DNA of 64,000 nt from Candidatus Latescibacterota bacterium (lineage in GTDB: Bacteria; Latescibacterota; UBA2968), in the NCBI GenBank assembly GCA_021295695.1, contig JAGWBW010000008.1, forward strand, positions 17,317 through 81,316, given 5' to 3'. Of this stretch, positions 26,177-34,545 are shown piece after piece (the first letter of the stretch is position 1; each line of letters opens with the position of its first letter). The notes under the pieces are model-generated. The model was not told the origin of the DNA. It made no database searches and worked only from the letters and a program-made list of their open reading frames with translations. The translations under genes were made by a program, and so were the position numbers.

Positions 26177-26949
26177 AAACAAAGACGCGGCTGGGCCAGC
26201 ATTTTCTCACAGATGGCGCATCTATCGAGCGAATCGTAGAGGCTGCACAGATTGATAAAGAGGATCTGGTCGTAGAAATTGGTCCCGGACGAGGTGCATT
26301 GACTGGACTCCTGATTGAGCAGTCAGATCGGGTGGTCGCTATTGAGGTTGATAGGGATTTGTGTGATCTGCTTTCTAATCGATTTGGTTCGCGGTTAAAA
26401 ATTGTATCAGATGATGTGCGGCGGGTTAATTTGCCCGCGCTTGTTGGAATTGAAAAACGAGAAAAGGTGGTTTTGGTGGGCAATTTACCTTACCATATCA
26501 CGGGTGCGCTCATCAGGCAAATTACGGATGCTCGAAGGGTTTGGAAACGCGCTGTGATTACGGTGCAGCGTGAGGTGGGGCAACGCATGATCGCGCCGCC
26601 GGGTAGTAAAATATATGGCGTGCTGTCGATTGTCACACAGGTGCGGTGTGTCGCAAAACGGTTGTTTGATCTGCCTCCTGCGCATTTTTATCCGCCGCCC
26701 AAAGTGCATTCTTCTGTGTTGGTGCTGGATTTTGAAGCGAATTCTGCTTATGATATTGCAGATGAGAGGCGTTTGTTTGGCGTGGTGCGCGCCGCATTTC
26801 AGCAGCGGAGGAAAATGGTGCGCAACGCACTTGCTGGCCTCGTGGATGACGAGATTTTGATAGAAGCGAATATCGATGGTCGAGCGCGTCCTGAAACCAT
26901 ATCAATAGATGGATTTGAACGGATTTGCCGTGCATTGGCTATGAGATAG
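26173..26949 (+). CDS. rsmA: 16S rRNA (A1518/A1519-N6) dimethyltransferase
   Basis: 258 aa from GTG at 26173. TRLGQHFLTD is the KsgA start; VVEIGPGRGALT is the SAM motif; GNLPYHIT is the catalytic NLPY; FYPPPKVHSSVL is the C-terminal rRNA-contact block. The enzyme dimethylates two adjacent adenines in helix 45 late in 30S assembly. Confidence 0.95.
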   Translation: MKTKTRLGQHFLTDGASIERIVEAAQIDKEDLVVEIGPGRGALTGLLIEQSDRVVAIEVDRDLCDLLSNRFGSRLKIVSDDVRRVNLPALVGIEKREKVVLVGNLPYHITGALIRQITDARRVWKRAVITVQREVGQRMIAPPGSKIYGVLSIVTQVRCVAKRLFDLPPAHFYPPPKVHSSVLVLDFEANSAYDIADERRLFGVVRAAFQQRRKMVRNALAGLVDDEILIEANIDGRARPETISIDGFERICRALAMR

Positions 26950-26970
26950 TTTTATAGAAAGGGATTTCTT

Positions 26971-27891
26971 ATGCCCATTCCAAAGTCAGACAAGATCTGG
27001 TTTAATGGGAATTTTGTAGGTTGGGACGATGCCAAAGTTCACGTGCTGTCTCATGTGGTGCATTACGGTTCGAGTGTTTTTGAGGGGATACGGTGTTATC
27101 ATACCGAAAGAGGACCGGCCTGTTTCAGGCTGCGAGATCATGTGAAGAGGCTTTACGATTCGGCCAAAATTTATCGCATGGAAATTCCCTATACGGAAGA
27201 TGAACTGGAAGCGGCTATTTTGGAGACGATTCGCATTAATAAATTGCAAGCGTGTTATGTCAGACCTGTGGTTTTTCGGGGATTTGGTGAATTGGCCGTC
27301 AATCCAATGCCATGCCCGATCGAGGTGGTGATCGCGGTGTGGGAATGGGGCAAGTACCTGGGACCAGAAGCTCTGGAGAAAGGCGTGTCGGTTCGGTTTG
27401 CGTCGTGGAATCGCCTGGCACCCAATACCATGCCTTCGCTTGCCAAGGTGGCGGCAAATTATATGAATGCACAACTGATCAAAATGGAGGCGATGGCCGA
27501 TGGATATGCCGAGGGTATTGCTCTGGATACACAGGGTTATGTGAGCGAAGGTAGCGGCGAGAATATTTTTATGGCGAAGAATGGGCAGATTTACACGCCT
27601 TCTACCGGGTCGTCTATTTTGCCCGGTATTACGCGACATTCGGTTATTACACTTGCCCGAGATTTGGGACATACGGTGACGGCGCGACCAATTCCACGAG
27701 AGTCCCTTTATATTGCCGATGAGGTGTTTTTTACGGGTAGCGCGGCAGAGATCACGCCGATCACGGCTATTGACCATATCGATGTTGGCTGTGGTTCTCG
27801 GGGGGAGATCACAAAGAAGCTGCAGGATGCCTTTTTTGCTGTTGTGGAAGGGCGTGCGGAAGACAAGCGCGGCTGGCTGACGTATGTTTGA
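26971..27891 (+). CDS. ilvE: Branched-chain amino-acid aminotransferase
   Basis: 306 aa fold-type IV PLP enzyme. [37 protein letters not shown] and the catalytic Lys in [15 protein letters not shown]. The signature [19 protein letters not shown] and [12 protein letters not shown] are typical of IlvE rather than D-amino-acid transaminase. An AGAAAGGG site precedes the ATG. It interconverts leucine/isoleucine/valine and their 2-oxo acids. It is followed closely by proC. Confidence 0.95.
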   Translation: MPIPKSDKIWFNGNFVGWDDAKVHVLSHVVHYGSSVFEGIRCYHTERGPACFRLRDHVKRLYDSAKIYRMEIPYTEDELEAAILETIRINKLQACYVRPVVFRGFGELAVNPMPCPIEVVIAVWEWGKYLGPEALEKGVSVRFASWNRLAPNTMPSLAKVAANYMNAQLIKMEAMADGYAEGIALDTQGYVSEGSGENIFMAKNGQIYTPSTGSSILPGITRHSVITLARDLGHTVTARPIPRESLYIADEVFFTGSAAEITPITAIDHIDVGCGSRGEITKKLQDAFFAVVEGRAEDKRGWLTYV

Positions 27892-27914
27892 TGAGGTAAA
27901 AAAAGCTGATTGCT

Positions 27915-28721
27915 ATGAAAAATAAAAAAATTGCTGTTATTGGTGCAGGCAATATGGGGCGCGCGCTAATGGCCGGTTGGATTCGGTCGGGAGAGATCGC
28001 GCCTGAAAATATCACGGCGGTGGATCTGATTGCTGAGGTATTGGATCAGAGAAGGCGCGAGTTGGGTGTCCATGTTGCAGCGGATGCGCGCGAAGTGGTG
28101 GGCCATCAGGATATTGTGGTGTTGGGTGTGAAGCCGCAGTTCTGGAAGCAAACCGTTGTGGGATTTCGGGATTTATTGCACAGTGATCAGGTGATTATTT
28201 CCTTCATGGCGGGTGTGCGAATTGCGGCATTGGAAGCGGAATTGGGGTCATTGCCCGTCGTTCGCGTGATGCCCAATATTCTGGCGCAGGTCGGTGCTGC
28301 GGGGTCGGGGATATGTGCGGGAACACATGTGGGTGAAGAGCAACTGAGTCTGGCACTGTCTCTGTTCAACGCGGTTGGCGCGGCAGTCGTTGTTTCAGAA
28401 TCACAGATGGATGCGGTGACCGGGCTTGCGGGTAGCGGGCCTGCATATGTGTACGCGATAATCGATGCGCTGGCAGACGGTGGGGTGCGGTCTGGTTTAT
28501 CAAAGGATATGGCGTTGACACTGGCGACTCAGACCGTGCTGGGAGCGGCGCGTATGGTTGCCGAGAGCGGCGAACATCCGGCAATTTTGAAAGATCAGGT
28601 GACGTCGGCGGGCGGAACGACTATTGCGGGTTTGCACGCGCTGGAGCAGGGCGGTTTGCGCGCCGCTTTGATGGATGCTGTTTTGGCTGCGACAGAGCGG
28701 TCGAGTGGGTTGGGGGAATGA
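27915..28721 (+). CDS. proC: Pyrroline-5-carboxylate reductase
   Basis: 268 aa. IAVIGAGNMGRALMAGWIRS binds NAD(P)H. VLGVKPQFW, RVMPNILAQVGAAGSGIC, AVTGLAGSGPAYVYAIIDALADGGV (split) and TSAGGTTIAGLHALEQGG are all diagnostic. It catalyses the last step of proline synthesis. proB lies 1.4 kb downstream, but no proA is in the window. Confidence 0.95.
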   Translation: MKNKKIAVIGAGNMGRALMAGWIRSGEIAPENITAVDLIAEVLDQRRRELGVHVAADAREVVGHQDIVVLGVKPQFWKQTVVGFRDLLHSDQVIISFMAGVRIAALEAELGSLPVVRVMPNILAQVGAAGSGICAGTHVGEEQLSLALSLFNAVGAAVVVSESQMDAVTGLAGSGPAYVYAIIDALADGGVRSGLSKDMALTLATQTVLGAARMVAESGEHPAILKDQVTSAGGTTIAGLHALEQGGLRAALMDAVLAATERSSGLGE

Positions 28722-28722
28722 G

Positions 28723-29325
28723 ATGATTGCGATTGTCAATTATGGGATGGGGAATTTGCGAAGTGTTCAAAAGGCATTTGAACACGTTGGGGCGAAGGCT
28801 TTTATTGTCGATAGACCCGAGGATATCGATGCCGCCGAGCGCGTTGTGTTGCCCGGCGTTGGGGCGTTTGGCGATGCGATGAACAATCTGAAAACAGCGG
28901 GATTGATCGCGCCTATTGTAAGGGCTATCTCAGAGGGCCGACCTTTTTTGGGTATTTGTTTGGGATTGCAATTGATGTTTGCCGAGAGTGAAGAAATGGG
29001 GCAGTATCGGGGATTGGACATTTTGCCGGGAAAAGTGAAGCGTTTTCCCGAAGGGCAGCGCGTTCCGCAAATTGGATGGAATGAGGTACGAATTCAGCGC
29101 GATACATCACTTTTAGATGGCGTGCCCGATGGGTCTTATTTTTATTTTGTCCATTCTTTTTTTGTGGTGTCTGAGCGCGATGAAGATGTGGTGGGGGTGA
29201 CGGATTACGGGATTGATTATGCGTCAATTGCCGGAAATGATCGGGCTTTTGGTGTGCAGTTTCACCCCGAGAAAAGTCAGGATGCTGGCTTGAAGATTTT
29301 AAAGAATTTTGCGGAGAAAGTTTAG
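28723..29325 (+). CDS. hisH: Imidazole glycerol phosphate synthase, glutaminase subunit
   Basis: 200 aa. The ATG at 28723, overlooked by a longer in-frame start, begins MIAIVNYGMGNLRSVQKAF. The catalytic triad is Cys in FLGICLGLQLMF, and His and Glu in GVQFHPEKSQ. It releases ammonia from glutamine and passes it to HisF. The hisF start is 1 nt after its stop. Confidence 0.95.
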   Translation: MIAIVNYGMGNLRSVQKAFEHVGAKAFIVDRPEDIDAAERVVLPGVGAFGDAMNNLKTAGLIAPIVRAISEGRPFLGICLGLQLMFAESEEMGQYRGLDILPGKVKRFPEGQRVPQIGWNEVRIQRDTSLLDGVPDGSYFYFVHSFFVVSERDEDVVGVTDYGIDYASIAGNDRAFGVQFHPEKSQDAGLKILKNFAEKV

Positions 29326-29326
29326 A

Positions 29327-30124
29327 ATGCTGGCAAGGCGAATTATCCCGTGTTTAGATGTGAAAAACGGTCGCAATGTGCGCGGGGTCAGGTTTTCTGC
29401 CGATAAAGACGCTGGCGATCCCATTGCGCTGGCGAGACGCTATGATGCAGAAGGCGCAGATGAACTGGTGTTTTACGATATTACAGCATCGGCGGAGAAG
29501 CGCGATATTGTCGGCAAACTCGTGCGGCGCGTGTCCGAAGAGGTGTTTATTCCCTTTACGGTTGGCGGGGGCGTTCGCACGTATCAGGATATTCGTACAA
29601 TTATCGAAGGGGGCGCGGAAAAAGCGTCAATCAATTCGGCTGCTGTACACACGCCTGAAATTATTACTCAGGGGGCCGAAAGTTTTGGGTCTCAGGCAAT
29701 TGTGGGGTCGATTGACGCAATTCGACGATCGGATCTCGATCAAATAGAGGATGTGCGCTGGGAAGTGGTCATCAATGGCGGACGCACATATACTGGACGA
29801 GATGCCCTCGAATGGGCTGAAGAACTGGTGGATCGCGGCGCGGGCGAACTGGTTTTGAACAGCATTGATGCGGATGGCACAAAAGATGGATACGATATTG
29901 AGTTAAATCGCATGGTTGCCGAGCGCGTGGATGTGCCGATTGTGGCGTCTGGGGGAGCTGGGGGGCCAGAGGATATGTACGCGGTGTTGTCCAAAGGCAA
30001 GGCGAGCGCGGCACTGGCTGCGTCGATTTTTCACTACAATCAATACAGTATTGCGGAAGTCAAAACGTATCTCGCAGAACGCGGGGTGCCAGTGCGCCCC
30101 AAAATCGAAATTGATTTGACATGA
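29327..30124 (+). CDS. hisF: Imidazole glycerol phosphate synthase, cyclase subunit
   Basis: 265 aa TIM barrel from the ATG at 29327. [19 protein letters not shown] carries the catalytic Asp, [34 protein letters not shown] (second catalytic Asp) and [12 protein letters not shown]. It makes imidazole glycerol phosphate and AICAR. Together with hisH it forms a complete enzyme. Other his genes are elsewhere. The last 4 nt overlap proB. Confidence 0.96.
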   Translation: MLARRIIPCLDVKNGRNVRGVRFSADKDAGDPIALARRYDAEGADELVFYDITASAEKRDIVGKLVRRVSEEVFIPFTVGGGVRTYQDIRTIIEGGAEKASINSAAVHTPEIITQGAESFGSQAIVGSIDAIRRSDLDQIEDVRWEVVINGGRTYTGRDALEWAEELVDRGAGELVLNSIDADGTKDGYDIELNRMVAERVDVPIVASGGAGGPEDMYAVLSKGKASAALAASIFHYNQYSIAEVKTYLAERGVPVRPKIEIDLT

Positions 30125-31278
30125 GTGGGACAAAAGAACACGAAATTGATCGCAAAGCCTTATTCGCCGATGTGCGGCGGGTGGTGGTAAAATTGGGCAC
30201 GCGGGTTGTGACGGCACATGGCAATACGTTGAATCTTGCGGTGATTGACCGCCTGGCCGTTGATGTGGCGTCTTTGGTCGCACGCGGTTTACAGGTGGCA
30301 GTAGTGACATCTGGAGCCGTTGGTGCCGGCATGGGGCAATTGGGGCTGAGTAATCGGCCGAGGCGTTTAGCCGATTTGCAAGCTACGGCTGCGGTGGGGC
30401 AGGGATTGGTGATGGATGCTTACAAACGGGCTTTTGAAGCATATGGTGTTTGGGTGGGGCAGGTGCTGTTGACATCGGATGATCTGGACAATCGCACGCG
30501 GTATGTGAATGCGCGCAATACATTGGATCAATTGTTTCGGTATGGTGTTGTGCCTGTTGTCAATGAGAACGACAGCGTGGCGGTAGAAGAATTGCAATTG
30601 TCTGTGGGCGAAAATGATCGCCTATCTGCGATGGTGTCGCATCTGGTGGATGCGGACATGCTGGTGTTGTTGACCGATGTCGATGGGTTGTTTTCAGGTG
30701 ATCCCGCAAAAGATCCAAACGCGCAATTGGTTCGGTTTGTGCGCGGGATGCCCGAAAAACTCTATGCAACTGTGGGGTCTTCGGGAAGTGCGTTGGGGCG
30801 CGGGGGAATGCGTACAAAACTCAGGGCAGCCGAGGCTGTGATGCAAGGTGGGCAGATGGCAGTGATTGCAAATGGATGTACAAACGGCTTGCGCGAAATT
30901 TTGGATGGGACAGATTGCGGCACGTTATTTGTGGCGGATAATCGCAGTTTGAACAGCAGAGATTTGTGGTTGGCGCATTCTCGAAAGCGAGGGGGTGTGG
31001 TTGTAGATGATGGCGCAGTGGTTGCTTTGAGCGATGGAGGCAAAAGTTTGTTGCCTTCGGGTATTGTCCGCGTTATTGGCGATTTTGAAGTTGGCGAACT
31101 CATTGGCGTAGAATCAGAACAACGCGTTGAGATCGCGCGCGGTTTAACGCGATTTAACGCCGGTGATGTGCGACGTATTCGCGGAAAGAAAACGCCAGAA
31201 GTTGCAGAAACTCTCGGAATTAATAATGGCGCGGTGGTTATCCACCGAGATGATATGGTGGTGTTAAATCGGAAGTAG
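30121..31278 (+). CDS. proB: Glutamate 5-kinase with PUA domain
   Basis: 385 aa. Amino-acid-kinase part: VVKLGTRVVT, VTSGAVGAGMGQLGL, NENDSVAVEEL, LTDVDGLFSGDP. C-terminal PUA domain about 285-375: GGVVVDDGAVVALSDGGKSL. It phosphorylates glutamate for proline synthesis and is usually inhibited by proline. Overlap with hisF by ATGA shows one operon. Confidence 0.95.
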   Translation: MSGTKEHEIDRKALFADVRRVVVKLGTRVVTAHGNTLNLAVIDRLAVDVASLVARGLQVAVVTSGAVGAGMGQLGLSNRPRRLADLQATAAVGQGLVMDAYKRAFEAYGVWVGQVLLTSDDLDNRTRYVNARNTLDQLFRYGVVPVVNENDSVAVEELQLSVGENDRLSAMVSHLVDADMLVLLTDVDGLFSGDPAKDPNAQLVRFVRGMPEKLYATVGSSGSALGRGGMRTKLRAAEAVMQGGQMAVIANGCTNGLREILDGTDCGTLFVADNRSLNSRDLWLAHSRKRGGVVVDDGAVVALSDGGKSLLPSGIVRVIGDFEVGELIGVESEQRVEIARGLTRFNAGDVRRIRGKKTPEVAETLGINNGAVVIHRDDMVVLNRK

Positions 31279-31303
31279 GACAACCGACATTGGAGATTGT
31301 GCT

Positions 31304-31672
31304 ATGCGCTCATTTTATCGGGGACAAAGTACGGTGTTGCCGGAAAACAGTCCGATCTTACCGGGAAGTGCAAGGCGACGCCTGAATAAATTTTTGATAT
31401 TTGCACCCGTGGTGCTTTCCCTATATTTGTTTTTTGTAGGAGACAGTGGGATTTTCCAACTCATAATGCGCAAGCAGCAAATTGCCGCATTGAAACAGGA
31501 AATTTCAACTATTCGTCAGCAGAATGCCATGTTGGAACGCGAGGCAAAGCTGCTGGAAAACAATTTGGATGAGATTGAACGCATTGCTCGAGAGCGCTAT
31601 GGCATGGTGTATCTCAATGAATCAATTTATATGATCTATCCCAATCCACCAACAGCATTGGAGTCACCGTGA
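31304..31672 (+). CDS. FtsB/DivIC-type septum formation initiator
   Basis: 122 aa. One membrane helix (FLIFAPVVLSLYLFFVG) is followed by a leucine-zipper coiled coil (MRKQQIAALKQEISTIRQQN, ALEREAKLLE-like heptads) and the family block IERIARERYGMVYLNESIYMI. FtsB/DivIC forms a complex with FtsL and FtsQ in the divisome. Its last 4 nt overlap recO. Confidence 0.85.
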   Translation: MRSFYRGQSTVLPENSPILPGSARRRLNKFLIFAPVVLSLYLFFVGDSGIFQLIMRKQQIAALKQEISTIRQQNAMLEREAKLLENNLDEIERIARERYGMVYLNESIYMIYPNPPTALESP

Positions 31673-32454
31673 TTTGCCAGACCGATGGGTTGGTGTTGCG
31701 CGGTTTTCGCATGAGTGAAAGCAGCAAGGTTGTGGTGTTGTTTTCTCGCGATTACGGCAAGTTGCGTTTGGTTGCCAAAGGCGCGCGGCGGCCCAAAAGC
31801 AAATTTGGCGCGAGTCTTGAACCCATGACATGGGGGCGCTATGTTTTTTATCGGCGGGATAATCGAGAGTTGCAAATATTGAGCGAAGGCGATATTGCAC
31901 ACGCTTTTGAACCGATAAAACAACACTACGGTCGAATGGCAGCCGGAAGTGCGATATGCGAATTTCTGGACTATATTACCGAAGATGAAGACCGCAACCC
32001 ACTTTTGTTCAGTATTGCACTTGAAACGATGCAATGGGTGGGGGGTATTGCTGAAATAGCCCTGGATGTGCCGGTGTGGTATTTCCAGATTCGCGCTGCG
32101 GGTGCGGTGGGTTATCGCCCCCATCTGAGTGGGTGTGTTCAATGTGGTGCTCGGCTCCAGGGGCACCGCCTGGGGTTCAGTCCCGGCCTGGGCGGTACAT
32201 TGTGTGGCAAGCACGCAGGGGCGGGTATGCGCGTACAGTTTGAGACGATAAATTTTATGGCGCATCTACAAGTGGGACGTCCCGACCGCATTGATCTTTC
32301 CCTCTTGCGGGGTGTAAACCGCGCAGAGGTGACGCGAATATTGCGCGCATTTTTTGACCAACACATCGAATCGCGCTATCGCCCCAAGGCACTGGATTTT
32401 TTTGAACGCTTAAGGGCAGCAGAACCTGCGGTGCCTTATGGCGCGGGGATATAG
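31669..32454 (+). CDS. recO: DNA repair protein RecO
   Basis: 261 aa, GTG start overlapping the previous stop (GTGA). The OB-fold N-terminus TDGLVLRGFRMSESSKVVVLF and LRLVAKGARRPKSKFGASLEP are typical. A zinc-finger remnant in CVQCGARL...FSPGLGGTLCGKH supplies Cys for the middle domain. RecO loads RecA onto SSB-coated DNA in the RecFOR pathway. Confidence 0.92.
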   Translation: MICQTDGLVLRGFRMSESSKVVVLFSRDYGKLRLVAKGARRPKSKFGASLEPMTWGRYVFYRRDNRELQILSEGDIAHAFEPIKQHYGRMAAGSAICEFLDYITEDEDRNPLLFSIALETMQWVGGIAEIALDVPVWYFQIRAAGAVGYRPHLSGCVQCGARLQGHRLGFSPGLGGTLCGKHAGAGMRVQFETINFMAHLQVGRPDRIDLSLLRGVNRAEVTRILRAFFDQHIESRYRPKALDFFERLRAAEPAVPYGAGI

Positions 32455-32462
32455 GATTTGTG

Positions 32463-32993
32463 ATGAATCGACTTCTACAGCGATGGTTGGAGCGCGAAAA
32501 GCCACTATTTCCCAAATTGCGCGCTATTCCACTATTTCGGGAACTGAACCGCCGAGAGTTGCAGGCAGTGGTGCAACTTATAGAAATTTGCAAGTATTCA
32601 ACAGGCGATGTAGTTTTTGAACAGGGTGCACCGGGAGACGGCGTTTATGTGGTGTTAAAAGGGTGTGTAGAAGTGATTCAAAAGGATGGTGAAGATGGCG
32701 ATAAAGTGCTGCTTACCCAATCTAAATCCGGTTCCTTTTTTGGTGAAACCGCACTTTTGGAAGGTGTGCCGAGAACGGCAGCGGCAGTTGCGGCAGAAGA
32801 TACCAAATTGGCACTTTTTTCACGAGACGTCCTGTACCAATTGGCGGAACAGCGACCGCACCTGGGGGTAAAAATCGCCATTCAACTTTCGCGGATTGTC
32901 GCCGAGCGATTGCGGCAAACCAATCACAGTTTGCAGGCTGCCCGAGATGAGTTGGCGGCTAAACAAAAAGAGGACGGGGGAGGCGAGTCATGA
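32463..32993 (+). CDS. Cyclic-nucleotide-binding-domain protein
   Basis: 176 aa. A cNMP domain (about 15-145): VVFEQGAPGDGVYVVLKGCVEV, SFFGETALLEGVPRTAAAVA. The phosphate-binding cassette (FGETALLEGVPRTA) keeps the Arg that contacts cAMP/cGMP. There is no DNA-binding HTH; the C-terminus is a Gln/Lys-rich helix (SLQAARDELAAKQKEDGG). It overlaps the AI-2E-family gene by ATGA, so it may regulate the transporter post-translationally. That role is inferred from position only. Confidence 0.85.
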   Translation: MNRLLQRWLEREKPLFPKLRAIPLFRELNRRELQAVVQLIEICKYSTGDVVFEQGAPGDGVYVVLKGCVEVIQKDGEDGDKVLLTQSKSGSFFGETALLEGVPRTAAAVAAEDTKLALFSRDVLYQLAEQRPHLGVKIAIQLSRIVAERLRQTNHSLQAARDELAAKQKEDGGGES

Positions 32994-34513
32994 ATGAACC
33001 CTCTTCTGGTGGCATGGGTACTGCTCAGATTTTGCGTATTGTGATTTTTTTTGGCCTCATCGTTGTGGCGGTCTGGCTATTATATACCATTCGGAATACT
33101 CTGGCTCCTTTTTTTCTTGCGTTTGTGCTGTCGTATTTGTTAATGCCTCTGGTCGATTTGCTCGAGTCGTATCGCTTAAATCGTCTGGTTGCTGTGGTTG
33201 TGGTCTTAGTCTCTGTTTTTGCTATTGTGTTCATTCCGCTCATTGTGGTCGCGCCTGTGATTGTGCGCAGCACCGAGGATATGGTCGAGCGCATTGTTGG
33301 TGAACAGAGCACATGGTACTGTGTGGTGGAAAATACGGGCGATGCCGTAGTGACGATTGATCGTTTTCAGAGTGAACTCGAAGATTTTAAGGTTGATGGC
33401 CTGCCCCTGAAATTGGCACCCGGTGGGCGAGATGCAGAATCTCCTGTCTTTTCCTGGCCTCCTCAGGCTAGCCCAAAAGTGGTCGGTGGACGAGGTACGC
33501 TGCGTGTGGTATTTTCTCCACAAGTATATGAGCCGCGTCAGGCGTTTTTGAAATTGTACGGTTTTTATGGTGGACGAGAAGATTCTATTGTGTTGACGCT
33601 GAAAGGGAATATTGAAGGTGTATCATCGGTTTCAGACTCATTGGCTATGGAACCTGAGGAGTCGGTTCAATTTGGGACATCAGAGATTTTAATATCGGCA
33701 ACACAACATACGTTTGGGAAATACAAGCCGGGATATCTGGCAGTTGTAAAAACCTATATTGAAACCTTTCATGCCAGATTCGAAAAATGGATGCCTATAC
33801 TCAAAGAATGGATGCCCCTGCTCGAGAGCAAAGATGTGGTTCAGGCGATAAATGCGCGTTTGCAGGTTGTCGCCACAGATTTGTTTAAAGAGACCCCTCG
33901 ATTGGTCGGGCAATTGCTATCGGGACTTACATTTTTCATTATTGTGCCTTTTGTTTTGTTTTTCTTTTTGGGACAGGGCAGAACGATTAAGCGCGCGATC
34001 ATTGAGCAGGTGCCAAATCGATATTTTGAGCTGGTATTAAATCTGTTATATCGCATTGACGCGCAATTGGGTGGCTATATGCGCGGTATGGTGTTGTCTG
34101 TGATGATTGTCTCGCTTCTGTCAATTACCGGACTTTATATCATCGGGTTGGAACATTTTTTGCTGATTGGTCTTCTCGCGGGTTTGGCCAATGTGATTCC
34201 CTATCTGGGACCTCTGATTGGAATTGTTGCCGGTGTTGTTGCCGCTGTATTGCAATATTCCGCCCTGAGTTTTGGTGTGGTTCTGCCAGTGGTTCTTGTT
34301 TTTCTTATCGTACAGATTATAGATAATGTGTTTGTCGCCCCCGTCGTGGTTGCGCGCAGTGTTAATTTGCATCCTCTGCTCGTCATTTTTGCAGTGCTCG
34401 TCGGCAGCGAATTGTTTGGCGCAGTTGGTATGTTATTGGCCGTGCCCACAACAGCGGTGATTAAAGTATCTGTGCGGACGATTTATGAGGGGTGGCGAGG
34501 TTATTCGGTGTAA
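32990..34513 (+). CDS. AI-2E family transporter (PerM-like) with inserted Ig-like domain
   Basis: 507 aa, about 150 longer than usual for the family. Helices 1-3 occupy about 12-93, followed by an extra hydrophilic beta-rich segment about 106-246 (CVVENTGDAVVTIDRF, LKLAPGG, LRVVFSPQVYEPRQAFLKL, VLTLKG), which resembles an ASH/HYDIN-type Ig domain. The usual second half then resumes: FFIIVPFVLFFFLGQG, AQLGGYMRGM, GLLAGLANVIPYLGPLIG, DNVFVAPVVVARSVNLHPLLV. Family members export AI-2 or sodium/protons; the substrate is not known here. Overlap with the cNMP-domain gene suggests co-function. Confidence 0.88.
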   Translation: MNEPSSGGMGTAQILRIVIFFGLIVVAVWLLYTIRNTLAPFFLAFVLSYLLMPLVDLLESYRLNRLVAVVVVLVSVFAIVFIPLIVVAPVIVRSTEDMVERIVGEQSTWYCVVENTGDAVVTIDRFQSELEDFKVDGLPLKLAPGGRDAESPVFSWPPQASPKVVGGRGTLRVVFSPQVYEPRQAFLKLYGFYGGREDSIVLTLKGNIEGVSSVSDSLAMEPEESVQFGTSEILISATQHTFGKYKPGYLAVVKTYIETFHARFEKWMPILKEWMPLLESKDVVQAINARLQVVATDLFKETPRLVGQLLSGLTFFIIVPFVLFFFLGQGRTIKRAIIEQVPNRYFELVLNLLYRIDAQLGGYMRGMVLSVMIVSLLSITGLYIIGLEHFLLIGLLAGLANVIPYLGPLIGIVAGVVAAVLQYSALSFGVVLPVVLVFLIVQIIDNVFVAPVVVARSVNLHPLLVIFAVLVGSELFGAVGMLLAVPTTAVIKVSVRTIYEGWRGYSV

Positions 34514-34545
34514 AAAAGGGGTGGGCTGATCGCTAATAAGGAGTA

